Below are positions 9,953-21,330 of a DNA stretch of 39,323 nt, in pieces; within the stretch, counting starts at the first letter, position 1, and every line of letters starts with the position of its first letter. The notes below the pieces were generated by a model, which was not told where the DNA came from, did no database searches, and was given only the letters and a program-made list of their open reading frames with translations. Source of the stretch: Aeromicrobium sp. PE09-221 (GTDB taxonomy: Bacteria > Actinomycetota > Actinomycetes > Propionibacteriales > Nocardioidaceae); NCBI RefSeq assembly GCF_002174305.1, contig NZ_MIJB01000011.1, forward strand, positions 1-39,323, written 5' to 3'. The position numbers were made by a program, and so were the translations under genes.

Positions 9953-12421
9953 CGGTCACCCCGCCTTCCCGCTGAGCACCTTCTCGCTGAGTGTGGCGTT
10001 TGGACGGCGAAATCGTGGATTCTGGCGTCCTAACGTCCCACTCAACGGGTTGCAGGGTGACCGGGTCGCCGGGGCCCGCTGCGAGGACGGACCGCACGTT
10101 GACGCCCTCGGAGTTGGCGGGCACCCAGACCACGCCGTCGGGCAGATCGGCCACATCGGCGATGAACTCCGCCGCGCCGCGCTCGGTACTCAATCGCGCC
10201 GATTCACCGGGCTCGACGCCCGCGGCGGCCAGCGTCGCGGCATTGGCCTTCAACCGCGCCGGACGTGCCGTGAGCCGGTAGGTGTCCGCACCGTCCTGCA
10301 GGCGTCCGTCGTCGATCAACTGCTTCCAGGTGTCGAGGACCACCGTGCCGGCCGGGGCGGCGGCCACAGCGGCCGGCTGCGCCTCGAACGGGGCCCGTGC
10401 TCCGTCCCAGGCCCCGAGCTCGTCGAGCTCGCGACGGGCCGCGGCGACCGTGCGGATGCCGAGCGGAGCCCCGAGCTCCTCGGCGATACCGGCCAGGACA
10501 CGGACATCCGGCAGTGAGCCGGAGACCTCGAGCACGGTGTCGAAGGGTCGGCGGCGCCCCTCCCAGGTCACGAACGTGCCGGACTTCTCGACGGCCGGGG
10601 CGACCGGCAGCACCACATCCGCGTACGGCGAGACATCGCTGGCGCGGACCTCCAGGCTGACGACGAAGCCCGCCGCTTCCAACGCAGCACGCGCCGCGGC
10701 GGGATCGGGGAGATCGGCCAGCTCGACCCCGCCGACGACCGCCGAGGTCAGCTCGCCACTCGCCAGGGCGGCGACGATGCCGGACGTGTCGCGGCCCTTC
10801 GCATCGGGCAGCTGGTCGATGCCCCAGGCGGCGGCGAGATCAGCCCGCGCCTCCGCCTCGGCGACCGGGCGACCGCCGGGGAACAGGGTCGGCAGACATC
10901 CGGCATCGAGCGCACCGCGATCGCCCGCGCGACGCGGCACCCAGGCCAGGCGAGCGCCGCTGCGCCGGGCGAGGTCGGCAGCCGCGCTGAGGCCGCCGGC
11001 AACCTGCCCCAGCCGCTCTCCCGCCAGCACGACATCGGTGCCGGTGAGTGAGAGCTGGGCGAGCGCCTCGGCCTCTCCCCCCGGTGCGACGGTCACGAGC
11101 TCGGCATCGAGCTTGTGCAGGCCTCGGGTGAGGTGGCTCGCGAGAGCGATGACCCGGGTGCCGTTCTTGACCGCCTTACGGAGCCGCAGGAAGAGCGTGC
11201 CGGCCTCGTCCTCGGGCTCGAGGCCGACCAGTACCACCGTGCCGGCCTGGTCGAGATCCCGGTAAGTGACACCCCGGCCCGTGCCCGCGACGTAGTGGGT
11301 GAGGAAGGCCGTCTCCTCATCGGTGACCGGGCGGGACCGGAAATCGATGTCATTGGTCCCGAGCGCCACCCGCGCGAACTTGGCATAGGCGTAGGCGTCC
11401 TCCAGCGTCAGCCGGCCTCCGGTCAGCACACCGGCGCGGGTACCGGCGAGACCCCGGGCCGCCACCGCGAGGGCTCCAGGCCACGACATCGGCTGCAGTT
11501 CGCCCGTCTCGGGATCGCGGACGAGCGGCGTCCGAAGCCGATCCTCACGGGTCGACCAGGTGAAGGCGAAGCGGTCCTTGTCGGTGATCCACTCCTCGTT
11601 GACCTCGGGATCGTCCCCAGCGAGGCGGCGCATGACCTTGTCGCGCCGGTGATCGACGCGGATCGCCGCACCACACGCGTCGTGCTCGGCCACGGAGGGG
11701 ACGGAGACGAGATCGAAGGGCCGTGAACGGAACCGGTAGTCGGCGCTGGTCAGCGCCCCGACGGGACAGATCTGGATGGTGTTGCCGGAGAAATAGGAGT
11801 GGAAGGGCTCGCCATCGGCGATACCGATCTGCTGCTGCGCGCCGCGTTCGAGCAACGCGATGAAGGGATCGCCGGCGATCTCCTCGGAGAACCGCGTGCA
11901 CCGTTGGCAGAGGACACAGCGCTCGCGATCCAGAAGGACGTTCTCGGAGACGTTGACCGGCTTGGCGAAGAGCCGCTTGGACTCGATGAACCGCGACTCG
12001 CCGTTGCCGTGGCTGAGCGCCTGGTTCTGCAGCGGGCACTCTCCACCCTTGTCGCACACCGGGCAGTCCAGCGGGTGATTGGCGAGCAGGAACTCCAGGT
12101 TGCCGCGCTGTGCCTTGTCGGCGGTCGCCGAGGTGACCTGCGTCTTGACGACCATACCGGGCGCGACCTCGAGGGTGCAGGAGGCCTGGGGCTTGGGCAT
12201 CCCGCGACCGTTGCCGGCATCGGGGACCTCGACGAGGCATTGACGGCACGCGCCGACCGGCTCCAGCAGCGGATGATCGCAGAAGCGCGGAATCTCGGTG
12301 CCGATCAGCTCGGCGGCCCGGATGACCAGCGTGCCCTTGGGGACGCTGACCTCGACATCGTCGATCGTCAGGGTGACGAGCTCGACGGGGGTGACGTCGG
12401 TCGCCCCGGGTTCGGTGACGG

Positions 12422-12425
<4 letters not shown>
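9942..12425 (-). CDS. nuoG: NADH-quinone oxidoreductase subunit G
   Basis: 827 residues, iron-sulphur electron-relay subunit of the peripheral arm. Cluster ligands are visible in order: [19 protein letters not shown] ([2Fe-2S] N1b), [17 protein letters not shown] (with the His ligand of N5 nearby), [11 protein letters not shown] and [11 protein letters not shown] (N4), followed by a molybdopterin-oxidoreductase-like domain that is only partly conserved, as expected. The start is GTG 12425 because GGAGGGGG sits seven bases upstream and the codon overlaps the nuoF TGA as GTGA. The last 30 residues, after [13 protein letters not shown], are Ser/Arg/Gly-rich and probably disordered. Confidence 0.94.
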
Positions 12426-13727
<1,302 letters not shown>

Positions 13728-13735
<8 letters not shown>

Positions 13736-14597
13736 CGCCCTTGCCTCCCTTGGTGTCGGCGGGGGACTCCTCGGCCACGGTCTCGGACTCGGCGCGCCGA
13801 GTATCGGCCTCGGCCTCCGCCTGAGCCTTGGACTCGCCGGCCCGACCGGTACCGGCTTGGGTCTCATAGGAGGGGGCCGTCCAGCCACGCTCTCGCGCGA
13901 TCGCCAGGCCGGCGAGCGAAGGCCCGACGGCAGCCGGACCTTCGTCGACGAGTCCGTCCTCGAAGCCGGCGAGCACGCGCTCGGCCTCACGCCAGGAGGT
14001 GATCCGGGCTCCGCGCGTCGCCTGCACCGGCTCACCGGCGCGCAGGCGGTCGACGACCTCGATGGCGGACTCGGGAGTCTGCTGATCGAAGAACTCCCAG
14101 TTGACCATCATGACCGGGGCGAAATCACAGGCCGCATTGCACTCGACGCGTTCGAGGGTGATCTGGCCGTCCTCGCTCGTCTCGTCGCTGCCGATGTCGA
14201 GATGGCCGCAGAGCCGGTCGAAGATCTCGTCGCCGCCCATGATCGCGCACAGCGTATTGGTGCAGACGCCGACGTGATGCGTGCCCATCGGCTTGCGCTT
14301 GTACATGGTGTAGAAGGTCGCCACGGCCGAGACCTCGGCATCGCTCAGACCGAGGATCTCGGCGCAGGTGGCGATGCCCTCGCTGGTGACGCGGCCCTGC
14401 ACCGACTGCACGAGGTGCAGCATCGGCAGCAGGGCGGACCTTGCCTCGGGGTAGCGGTCCGCCAAGGACCGCAGCTCAGCCACGGTCTCGGGGCCGATGG
14501 CCGGGTCGAAGGGTGTCTCCTCACCGGTCGGCGTGTCGGTCACCATGCCCTCGACCGGGTCCGGCAGCGGCGACTGGCCCGGGTCATTCGTGGTCAT
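13728..14597 (-). CDS. nuoE: NADH-quinone oxidoreductase subunit E (thioredoxin-like [2Fe-2S])
   Basis: 289 residues, carries cluster N1a next to NuoF. The thioredoxin-like core has CTNTLC and [10 protein letters not shown], supplying the four cysteines. The start is ATG 14597 ([11 protein letters not shown]), overlapping the nuoD stop by ATGA. The protein is much longer than the E. coli form (about 166) because of a disordered N terminus and a C-terminal tail of about 70 residues rich in Ala, Glu, Thr and Lys. Mycobacterial NuoE has a similar though shorter extension. Confidence 0.94.
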
Positions 14598-15928
14598 CGG
14601 TCGACACCTCCCATCACGGGATCGATGGACGCGACGGCGACGATGACATCCGAGAGCATCGCGCCCTCGCACATCGCGGCGACCGCCTGCAGGTTGACGA
14701 AGGAAGGGTCCCGGAAGTGGGCCCGGTAGGGGCGGGTACCGCCGTCGGACACCACGTGGCAGCCGATGACGCCCTTCGGCGACTCGATCTCCGCCCAGGC
14801 CTGTCCGGTGGGGACCCGGAAACCCTCGGTGACGATCTTGAAGTGGTGGATGAGCGCTTCCATCGACTCGCCCATGATGTGCTTGATGTGCTCGGGCGAG
14901 TTGCCCTGGCCGTCAGCACCGACCGAGAGCTGAGCAGGCCAGGCGATCTTCTTATCGGCGACCATGACCGGCTCGCCCTCGCTGGCCTCGAGACGGTCGA
15001 TGCACTGCTCGACGATCCGCAGCGACTGGTCCATCTCGTCGAGCCGGATGCGGAAGCGGCCGTAGGAGTCGGGCTCGTTGCGGGTGATGACATCGAAGTC
15101 GTAGGTCTCGTACCCGAAATAGGGGCGCTTCTTGCGCAGGTCCCAGTCGTAGCCGGTGGCGCGCAGCGGCGGGCCGGTCACGCCGAGGGCGAGGCAGGCA
15201 GCAAGATCCAGGTGGCCGACCTCCATGAGCCGGCCCTTGAAGATCGGATTGGCATTGCAGAGCGCCGCGTACTCGGGGAGGCGCTTCCTGAGCAGGGCTA
15301 CGGTGTCGCGGAGCTGTTGGATCGAGCCATCGGGCAGGTCCTGGGCGACACCCCCGGGACGGAAGTAAGCGTGGTTCATGCGCAGGCCGGTGATGGCCTC
15401 GAAGACCTTGAGGATCTCCTCGCGGTCGCGGAATCCGCAGGTCATGACGGTCAGCGCGCCCAGCTCCATACCCCCCGTCGCGATGGCGATGAGGTGTGAG
15501 GAGATGCGGTTGAGCTCCAGCAGCAGGACGCGCAGGACCTGGGCGCGCTCGGGGATGTCCTCGGTGATGCCGAGCAGCTTCTCGACACCGTGGACGTACA
15601 CGGCCTCATTGGAGAAGGGGGCGACGTAGTCCATCCTGGTGCAGAAGGTCACGCCCTGGGTCCAGGTGCGGAACTCCATGTTCTTCTCGATGCCGGTATG
15701 CAGGTAGCCGATGCCGGCGCGCGCCCCGCGCACCCGCTCACCGTCGATCTCGAGGATGAGGCGCAGCACGCCGTGCGTGGACGGGTGCTGTGGACCCATG
15801 TTGACGACGAGGGTGTCGCCCTCGATGCCCTCGACGTCGATGGAGTCCCAGTCCTGTCCGGTGACATTGAAGACCGGTCCCTCGGGGGTCTCGGTGGTGC
15901 CCGCGTACGGGTCGTCGTGGATGGTCAT
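14594..15928 (-). CDS. nuoD: NADH-quinone oxidoreductase subunit D
   Basis: 444 residues, 49-kDa-type subunit that forms the quinone pocket with NuoB. The signature [18 protein letters not shown] is intact, with the His and Tyr region that contacts quinone in the family, and the C terminus ends with the usual [18 protein letters not shown]. The start is ATG 15928, preceded by AGGAGCTGCGC. That ribosome-binding site lies inside the partial copy of the nuoC end (see the mini-ORF at 15925-16020). The 3' end overlaps nuoE. Confidence 0.96.
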   Translation of the reverse strand: MTIHDDPYAGTTETPEGPVFNVTGQDWDSIDVEGIEGDTLVVNMGPQHPSTHGVLRLILEIDGERVRGARAGIGYLHTGIEKNMEFRTWTQGVTFCTRMDYVAPFSNEAVYVHGVEKLLGITEDIPERAQVLRVLLLELNRISSHLIAIATGGMELGALTVMTCGFRDREEILKVFEAITGLRMNHAYFRPGGVAQDLPDGSIQQLRDTVALLRKRLPEYAALCNANPIFKGRLMEVGHLDLAACLALGVTGPPLRATGYDWDLRKKRPYFGYETYDFDVITRNEPDSYGRFRIRLDEMDQSLRIVEQCIDRLEASEGEPVMVADKKIAWPAQLSVGADGQGNSPEHIKHIMGESMEALIHHFKIVTEGFRVPTGQAWAEIESPKGVIGCHVVSDGGTRPYRAHFRDPSFVNLQAVAAMCEGAMLSDVIVAVASIDPVMGGVDR

Positions 15929-16020
15929 GCGCAGCTCCTGCGCTCATCGGGGGCAGCCCCGCGAGCGGAGCGAGCACGACAGCAGAGCGTTCCGCCCTTG
16001 AACTCGGTGAACCATCTCAT
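15925..16020 (-). CDS. 31-residue mini-ORF between nuoC and nuoD
   Basis: ATG 16020 overlaps the nuoC TGA as ATGA, and its own TGA (15927-15925) overlaps the nuoD ATG as ATGA. The peptide begins [11 protein letters not shown], has [11 protein letters not shown] in the middle and ends APDERRSCA. The NuoC C terminus reads [17 protein letters not shown], so the mini-ORF is a partial in-frame copy of it with about nine extra codons inserted. It may be translated simply to hand ribosomes on to nuoD. Whether the peptide itself does anything is unknown. No match to a known complex I accessory subunit is evident. Confidence 0.5.
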   Translation of the reverse strand: MRWFTEFKGGTLCCRARSARGAAPDERRSCA

Positions 16021-16071
16021 GAGTAGCTCCTGCGCTCGTCGGGGGCAGGGATCGTCCCGCCCTTGAACTCG
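15933..16071. repeat. Partial tandem duplication of the nuoC 3' end
   Basis: Two blocks occur twice in the same order. Block one is 24 bases, at 15933-15956 and 16025-16048, with one mismatch. Block two is 15 identical bases, at 15992-16006 and 16057-16071. Between the blocks the nuoC copy has 8 bases and the downstream copy has 35, the longer spacer containing gcgagcggagcgagc. The duplicated block one includes the AGGAGC that serves as ribosome-binding site for nuoD. Confidence 0.8.
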
Positions 16072-16766
16072 ACGGGGATGCCGCCCAATGGGTAGTCCTT
16101 GCGCTGCGGGTGCCCGGGCCAGTCATCGGGCATCAGGATGCGAGTGAGTGCGGGATGACCGTCGAAGACGACGCCGAACATGTCCCAGGTCTCGCGTTCG
16201 TGCCAGTCCGCCGTCGGATAGATCGGCACGACGCTGGGGATGTGGGGATCGTCATCAGGGGCGACCACCTCGAGGCGGATGTGGCGGTTGTGCGTCATCG
16301 AGGTGAGCTCGTAGACGACGTGCAACTCGCGGCCGGTCTCCTCCGGGTAGTGCACGCCGCTCACGCTGGCGCAGAACTCGAAGCGCAGGCCGGGATCGTT
16401 GCGTAGATGTGTGACGGTCGTCAGCAACAGGGGACGACGGATGAAGAAGGTGATCTCGCCGCGGTCGACGACGACCTTCTCGATGGCGTCCGTCAGTCCC
16501 TCGCCGCCGGCGAGCCGCTCGGCGACATCGTCGTACCAGCCGCCATAGGGCGGGGCGCTGGCGCCGGGCATGATCACAGGCCGGCGCAGACCGCCGAAGC
16601 CGCTGGTGTCGCCGGTGCCGCGGACGCCGAAGGAGCCTTCACGAACCTCGACGATCTCCAGCTCGCGCGCCTCGGAGCGCTCGAGTTCGCTCTGCGTCTC
16701 GTGCGAAGGGTCCTGGGTGCGGTCGGCGTCGGTGGGAGCTGGGTCCTGAGGCTTGTCGTCACTCAC
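16017..16766 (-). CDS. nuoC: NADH-quinone oxidoreductase subunit C
   Basis: 249 residues, 30-kDa-type subunit. After a charged, probably disordered N terminus of about 60 residues, the core has the 30-kDa signature [16 protein letters not shown] and the end [19 protein letters not shown]. It is a separate gene here, not fused to nuoD as in E. coli. The start GTG 16766 overlaps the nuoB stop as GTGA. The last codons (EFKGGT...DERRS) are partly duplicated downstream. Confidence 0.94.
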   Translation of the reverse strand: MSDDKPQDPAPTDADRTQDPSHETQSELERSEARELEIVEVREGSFGVRGTGDTSGFGGLRRPVIMPGASAPPYGGWYDDVAERLAGGEGLTDAIEKVVVDRGEITFFIRRPLLLTTVTHLRNDPGLRFEFCASVSGVHYPEETGRELHVVYELTSMTHNRHIRLEVVAPDDDPHIPSVVPIYPTADWHERETWDMFGVVFDGHPALTRILMPDDWPGHPQRKDYPLGGIPVEFKGGTIPAPDERRSYS

Positions 16767-17317
16767 CGCATGAGTCCCTTCATCGCCGAGGTGGGTGTGG
16801 CCGCGAGCGCTTCGCGCTCGTCATCGGCGATCTCGCGCTCCTTATTGGCGCCGAGGCTGCCGTGCTGGACCTTGTCGTGGATCTTGAAGATCGCGTCGAT
16901 GAGCATCTCGGGGCGGGGCGGGCAGCCAGGGAGGTACATATCGACCGGGACGACGTGGTCGACTCCCTGGACGATCGCGTAGTTGTTGAACATGCCGCCG
17001 GAGCTGGCGCAGACGCCCATCGCGAGCACCCACTTGGGTCCGGGCATCTGGTCGTAGATCTGGCGCAGGACCGGGGCCATCTTCTGGCTCACCCGACCCG
17101 CGACGATCATCAGATCGGCCTGGCGCGGGCTGGGGCGGAAGACCTCCATGCCGAAACGAGAGGAGTCGTAACGCGGGGCTCCGAAGGTCATCATCTCGAT
17201 GGCACAACAGGCGAGGCCGAAGGTCGCCGGCCACATGGAGGCCTTGCGGAAGTAGCCGGCGAGACCCTCGACCGTCGAGAGCAGGACGCCGCTCGGGAGC
17301 TTTTCTTCGAGGCCCAT
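16763..17317 (-). CDS. nuoB: NADH-quinone oxidoreductase subunit B (cluster N2)
   Basis: 184 residues, the subunit that holds the terminal [4Fe-4S] cluster N2 and passes electrons to quinone. The tandem cysteines in [11 protein letters not shown], the Cys in [15 protein letters not shown] and the Cys in [13 protein letters not shown] are the expected four ligands. An in-frame extension exists upstream, but ATG 17317 ([10 protein letters not shown]) shares its A with the nuoA TGA (TGATG) and gives the usual length. Confidence 0.96.
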   Translation of the reverse strand: MGLEEKLPSGVLLSTVEGLAGYFRKASMWPATFGLACCAIEMMTFGAPRYDSSRFGMEVFRPSPRQADLMIVAGRVSQKMAPVLRQIYDQMPGPKWVLAMGVCASSGGMFNNYAIVQGVDHVVPVDMYLPGCPPRPEMLIDAIFKIHDKVQHGSLGANKEREIADDEREALAATPTSAMKGLMR

Positions 17318-17676
17318 CAGGTCCACTCCATTCCGCCACGCCGCCATTCGTAGACGTAGGCGATGGTGATGTTGACGAGGAACAGCATGACGGCGAAGAA
17401 GGCGAACCAGCTCAGTTGGTCGAAGGCGACCGCGAAGGGATAGAGGAAGACGATCTCGATATCGAAGATGATGAACATCATCGCGGTGAAGAAGTACTTG
17501 ATCGAGACGCGTCCGCCGCCCTCGGGCAGGGGGCTCGGCGCGATGCCCGACTCGTAGCGGTCGAGTTTGGCGCGGTTGTAGCGCTTGGGTCCTGTGAACG
17601 GGGCAATGACCACGCTGAACAGCGCGAACGCAAGAGCGATGGCACCGAGCACCAAGATCGGCACGTATTCGTTCAC
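17317..17676 (-). CDS. nuoA: NADH-quinone oxidoreductase subunit A
   Basis: 119 residues, three membrane helices, first gene of the nuo operon. The signature is [16 protein letters not shown] followed by [20 protein letters not shown]. The start is taken as GTG 17676 with GAGAGG just upstream. An alternative GTG five codons earlier is not supported by a ribosome-binding site. The 240-base leader up to menG contains two CRP-like palindromes. Confidence 0.94.
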   Translation of the reverse strand: MNEYVPILVLGAIALAFALFSVVIAPFTGPKRYNRAKLDRYESGIAPSPLPEGGGRVSIKYFFTAMMFIIFDIEIVFLYPFAVAFDQLSWFAFFAVMLFLVNITIAYVYEWRRGGMEWT

Positions 17677-17705
17677 GACACCTCTCACTTTCGCCGGGGC
17701 GACTT

Positions 17706-17721
17706 TGTGAAGAGCTTCACA
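17706..17721. promoter_or_regulatory. CRP/FNR-type palindrome TGTGA-N6-TCACA upstream of nuoA
   Basis: The sequence TGTGAAGAGCTTCACA has both perfect half-sites of the CRP-family consensus six bases apart. It lies 30-45 bases before the nuoA start codon. In actinobacteria, GlxR/Crp proteins with this consensus control respiratory genes. That one of them binds here is inference. Confidence 0.55.
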
Positions 17722-17762
17722 CAAACCGTCAGACGCCACTTTACGACGGCCCCGAGAGGGGG

Positions 17763-17778
17763 TGTAACTAAGGTCACA
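17763..17778. promoter_or_regulatory. Second CRP/FNR-like palindrome (TGTAA-N6-TCACA)
   Basis: TGTAACTAAGGTCACA has one perfect and one single-mismatch half-site. Its centre is 57 bases upstream (in nuo direction) of the centre of the first site. A weak promoter-like pair on the minus strand, TTACAC and TAAAGT with an 18-base gap, lies between the two boxes and overlaps the edge of this one. The rest of the menG-nuoA interval (17677-17915) shows nothing else I can name. Confidence 0.42.
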
Positions 17779-17915
17779 CTTACTCCGGATGGGACCGTCA
17801 TACAGCACCCTAGACGCGGACGGGGGTCACCGGCCGGTCGTCGCCGCGAGGATGGTGAGAGCTCCCAGGAGGGCCGAGAGATTCCGCCGGCAGGGAGGCT
17901 GCCGCGGCGCCCCGC

Positions 17916-18617
17916 CTACGGACGGAAGCTCTTGACGGCGTGATGCAGGGCGACGATGCCACCGGTGAGATTGCGCCAGGAGATGTCCGTCCAGCCGGCC
18001 TCGGCCATGCGGACCGCGAGGCCGCGCTGATCGGGCCACGACCGGATCGACTCGGCGAGATAGACATAGGACTCCGGGTCCGAGGAGACCACCTTGGCCA
18101 CCTGGGGCAGCACCGCCAGCGCGCCACGGCTGTACACGAGCTCGAAGGGCCGCCACGTCGGCGTACTGAACTCGGTGACGACCACGCGCCCACCGGGCCG
18201 AGTCACCCGGAGCATCTCGCGCAGGCCGCCGATCGGGTCGGGGAAGTTGCGCAGGCCGAAGGAGATCGTCACCGCATCGAAGGAGGCATCGCCGAAGGGC
18301 AAGCGCATGCCGTCGCCCGCGACGAAGTCCAGCTCGGGGCGGTCCTCCTTGCCGGCACGCAGCATGCCCTCGGAGAAGTCGCAGGCCACCACGTGGGCAC
18401 CCGTAGCGGCGAGCGGCACGCTGGAGACGCCGGTCCCGGCTGCCAGATCCAGGATGAGTTCACCGGGGCGGGCGTCGACGCGCCGCACGGTCAGGTGCCG
18501 CCACCAGCGGTCCAGGCCGCCGGTGAGCACGGTATTGGTGAGGTCATACTTCGCCGCGACGTCGTCGAACATGCGCGCGACATCGCGGGGATCCTTGTCC
18601 AGACCGGCTCGGCTCAC
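17916..18617 (-). CDS. menG: Demethylmenaquinone methyltransferase
   Basis: 233 residues. It methylates demethylmenaquinol using S-adenosylmethionine, the last step of menaquinone synthesis. The UbiE/MenG family layout is clear: [20 protein letters not shown] at the start, SAM-binding [15 protein letters not shown], the block [13 protein letters not shown] and [17 protein letters not shown] very long frame runs upstream through the opposite gene, but GTG 18617 is the family start. It is transcribed toward nuoA and diverges from menF with only 33 bases between the start codons. Confidence 0.93.
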   Translation of the reverse strand: MSRAGLDKDPRDVARMFDDVAAKYDLTNTVLTGGLDRWWRHLTVRRVDARPGELILDLAAGTGVSSVPLAATGAHVVACDFSEGMLRAGKEDRPELDFVAGDGMRLPFGDASFDAVTISFGLRNFPDPIGGLREMLRVTRPGGRVVVTEFSTPTWRPFELVYSRGALAVLPQVAKVVSSDPESYVYLAESIRSWPDQRGLAVRMAEAGWTDISWRNLTGGIVALHHAVKSFRP

Positions 18618-18650
18618 CGCTTTACTGTCCCACGAGTAGGCTCGATCGAC
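18618..18650. promoter_or_regulatory. 33-bp divergent start region between menG and menF
   Basis: Only 33 bases separate the two GTG start codons. TAGGCT ends nine bases before the menF start and could serve as a -10 for a nearly leaderless message. No ribosome-binding site is visible for menF. Each promoter must overlap the other gene's 5' end or transcript. This is read from spacing only. Confidence 0.35.
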
Positions 18651-19904
18651 GTGAGCAACCCCGTCACCGACCCGCGGTGGGAGATCGAGCCACTCATCGT
18701 GCGCACCCGCCGCATCGACGACCCCGGGGAGCTCATCCCCTTGCTGCCGGATGCCGACCAGTTGGCGTGGGTCCACGGCGGCGACGGACTCGTCGGGTGG
18801 GGGCGCGCGGCACGCTTCGGGTGGACCGGCCCTGAGCGTTTCGCCGAGGCGGATCGCTGGTGGCGTGCCCTCGCGAACCGCGCGGTCGTCCGGGACGATA
18901 TCGACTCGCCCGGCAGCGGATTGGTCGCCTTCGGCACCTTCACCTTCTCCGATCAGTCCGAGGGCAGCCTCCTGGTCGTCCCCGAGGTGGTCGTGGGACG
19001 GCGGGACGGCGTCTGCTGGCTCACGACGATCAGCCGGGCGATCACCGCAGCCCCCGCCCTCGAGACGGCATCCCCGCCTCGCACCTCGGCGGTGACGCTC
19101 GATGACGACGACTCCCGGCGGGCCGCATGGCGCGACATCGTCGCCACCGCAGTCGACCGCATCGCTGCCGATGAGCTCGACAAGGTCGTGCTGGCTCGCT
19201 CCGTCGACGTCGTCGCCACCGAACCGATCGACGTGCGCCACCCGCTTCGCCGGTTGGCGCAGGAGTATCCGAGTTGTTGGACCTTCCACGTGGACGGGTT
19301 CTTCGGCTCGACCCCGGAGATGCTCGTCCGCCTGGAGGGGGGTTTGGTGACCTCTCGCGTCCTCGCCGGGACGATCCGCCGCAGCGGTGACGACCACCGC
19401 GATCTCGCACTCGCCGCCTCACTGGCACGGTCGAGCAAGGACCTGGAAGAGCATGAGTACGCCGTCGCCTCCGTCGCCGAGGCACTGGCACCCGCGTGTA
19501 CCGGCATGAACGTGCCCGAGTCACCCTTCGTGCTGCACCTCCCGAATGTCATGCATCTGGCCACGGACGTGACAGGCGTGCTGCGCGAGGAGGCCAGTGC
19601 GCTCTCGCTCGCCGCGGCCCTCCACCCGTCGGCTGCCGTCGGGGGCACCCCGACCGCCGATGCGGTCCGGCTCATCGAGGAGATCGAGGGCATGGAGCGT
19701 GGTCGATACGCCGGCCCCGTGGGCTGGATCGGCGCCAATGGGGACGGCGAATGGGGTATCGGCCTGCGCTCGGCTCAGATGCTCGACGATGGCGCACGGG
19801 TGCGGCTCTTCGCCGGATGCGGGATCGTCGCCGACTCGGTCCCGGCCGACGAGCTCGCCGAGTCGGACGCGAAACTCGTCCCGGTCCGCACCAGCCTGGA
19901 CTGA
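18651..19904 (+). CDS. menF: Isochorismate synthase (menaquinone pathway)
   Basis: 417 residues. It converts chorismate to isochorismate, the first committed step of menaquinone synthesis. The chorismate-binding fold is visible in [31 protein letters not shown], the active-site stretch [41 protein letters not shown] and, near the C terminus, [20 protein letters not shown]. The start is GTG 18651 ([15 protein letters not shown]); the longer frame upstream is antisense to menG. Adjacency to menG supports the menaquinone role over a siderophore (EntC) role. Confidence 0.9.
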   Translation: MSNPVTDPRWEIEPLIVRTRRIDDPGELIPLLPDADQLAWVHGGDGLVGWGRAARFGWTGPERFAEADRWWRALANRAVVRDDIDSPGSGLVAFGTFTFSDQSEGSLLVVPEVVVGRRDGVCWLTTISRAITAAPALETASPPRTSAVTLDDDDSRRAAWRDIVATAVDRIAADELDKVVLARSVDVVATEPIDVRHPLRRLAQEYPSCWTFHVDGFFGSTPEMLVRLEGGLVTSRVLAGTIRRSGDDHRDLALAASLARSSKDLEEHEYAVASVAEALAPACTGMNVPESPFVLHLPNVMHLATDVTGVLREEASALSLAAALHPSAAVGGTPTADAVRLIEEIEGMERGRYAGPVGWIGANGDGEWGIGLRSAQMLDDGARVRLFAGCGIVADSVPADELAESDAKLVPVRTSLD

Positions 19905-20023
19905 GACGATCCGGTTCGCGTCTCAGCAACGTGGATTCAGCCGGTACTCGGGTAGATTGTGGCGCCTCATCCCTTCGACATGTGAGCAGGTGAGTTCCTG
20001 TAACCCGCACGCTCCGAGCGCCA

Positions 20024-20377
20024 GTGACGGGCCTGGTCATCGGCACCACGCTCTGGCTGGGCCCGAGTACTTATCTGATCCTTGTACCAGCGAATACCGG
20101 TGGGGACAGCGGGTTCTGCAGCGGCGCGACAGCGACATTTGCTCTCTATGGCGAGCCCAAGCCGGCCTACCCGACAGAATGGGAGGTCAATCGCGCTCGC
20201 ATCTCCGTCAACCACCTCACCCAGGAGGTGGACTGCACATATCCGCTGAGAGAAGGCGGTATGGCCTCCTCCTCGCTCGGCTGGGCTTGGCCCTCTCTCG
20301 GGGGCGCGGTTATCGCCGTGATGTCGCTGGCACTCCTGGCCGCCCGCGCGATCCGGCGTGGTCAGCCTGGCGGATAG
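20024..20377 (+). CDS. Hypothetical small membrane protein
   Basis: 117 residues from GTG 20024 (weak ribosome-binding site). A hydrophobic segment lies near the N terminus (LVIGTTLWLGPSTYLILV). A Cys-containing loop with two cysteines follows (GFCSGATATF and VDCTYPL), then a second strong helix (GGAVIAVMSLALLAARA) and a basic end. This suggests two helices with an exported loop that might hold a disulphide. No family is recognised. The stop lies three bases before an ISL3-type terminal repeat, so the 3' end could have been altered by insertion. The 119 bases before it show no clear feature. Confidence 0.45.
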   Translation: MTGLVIGTTLWLGPSTYLILVPANTGGDSGFCSGATATFALYGEPKPAYPTEWEVNRARISVNHLTQEVDCTYPLREGGMASSSLGWAWPSLGGAVIAVMSLALLAARAIRRGQPGG

Positions 20378-20379
20378 TA

Positions 20380-20560
20380 GGCTCTTCACGATTCAGGGTG
20401 TAGTCGTGGTGGGGTCTGTCCAGGCTCCAGCCGGCGGTCCGTCACCTCCAACCCGGGCTCATCGAGGTCCGCGAAGGTCGTCAGATCACGCGTCGTGAAG
20501 GTAGCGTCAGGCACGTCGAGGTCTTCCGGATGGATAGTGTGAGAACTTCCGTCATCGGAA
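20380..20560 (-). mobile_element. Internally deleted ISL3-family remnant (copy A)
   Basis: The left boundary is a terminal repeat starting GGCTCTTCACGATTCAGGG at 20380, matching the GGCTCTTC start typical of ISL3 elements. A 42-codon minus-strand frame (GTG 20514 to 20386) begins VPDATFTTRDLTTFADLDEP, the ISL3 transposase N terminus. It then jumps to PPRLHPES, which looks like the extreme C terminus, so the middle is deleted. Upstream sequence to about 20560 matches copies B and C (gtgagaacttcc), but the outer left repeat is lost. Bases 20560-20640 are unassigned. Confidence 0.6.
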
Positions 20561-20640
20561 GTGTCGGCGACGCTTGAAAACGAGGCCATAGCGTCGGCTT
20601 GCATTCCCGCGTCATCGCAACGAAGGATGGTCCAGTGAGG

Positions 20641-21330
20641 CTAGCCCGGGCCAGGTCTCGAGTGGTGTAGATCGAGAGGTCAGTCGACTCCGGGAAGTAC
20701 TGACCCAGGAGCCCGTTCATGTTCTCGTTGCTGGCGCGCTGCCAGGGGCCTGCCGCGTCGCAGAAGTAGATCTTCGTGCCGGTGTCCTCGGCGACGTCAG
20801 ATGCTTGGCCATCTCGGTGCCCTGGTCCCAAGTCAGGGTCCGCCGCAGCTCTCACAGTGTCGCACGAGCGCGGCGTGCAGCTCGATCAAGTTGTGCTCCG
20901 AGAGGTGCAGCAGCTTGACGTAGCGAGTCTGACGCTCGACCAGCGTGCCGATCGCGGGCCGGTTGTGCGGTCCGACGATGAGGTCGCCTTCCCAAAGGCC
21001 AGCTACTGATCGGTCGACGGGGTCGAGGCCACGCTCGTGGAGCGAGAGCATCGGCTGGGCGAATCGACGTTGAGCTCGCACCTGCCTCGTCTGGCCGCGT
21101 CGGTGGTCACGTCCGGTCCGCAAACGGGGATGGGGCGGGTTTGCGCACGATCCCTGAGCCGGGGCGGTAGATCGCTTGGCAGATGGTTTCGGTCGCGGCC
21201 CTGCGGGCCAGATCCTCGGGGCCAGGCGTAGCGCGCGGCTGATCTGCTGGGGGCTCCATCGCTCCCGTAGCCCCCGCTCGATGACGTGGGCCCGCAGCGC
21301 CGGGTCGGTGCGCAACTTGAGTGGGTGGGA
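20641..21330 (-). pseudogene. Decayed IS30-family transposase
   Basis: IS30 transposase segments appear in three frames on the minus strand: RERWSPQQISRALR, then ETICQAIY, LWEGDLIVGPHNRPAIGTLV, LRRTLTWDQGTEMAKH, and finally PWQRASNENMNGLLGQYFPE. At least four frame breaks (roughly 21215, 21120, 20850 and 20800) and loss of the N-terminal HTH make it non-functional. At its upstream edge it is joined directly to the first four codons of an ISL3 transposase. At its downstream edge the homology stops after LSIYTTRDLARA. Confidence 0.78.

Noticed and set aside
15929..16016. nuoC-nuoD gap as an internal promoter region
   Set aside because: No promoter-like pair is visible, and the whole gap is explained by the coupled mini-ORF and the duplication.
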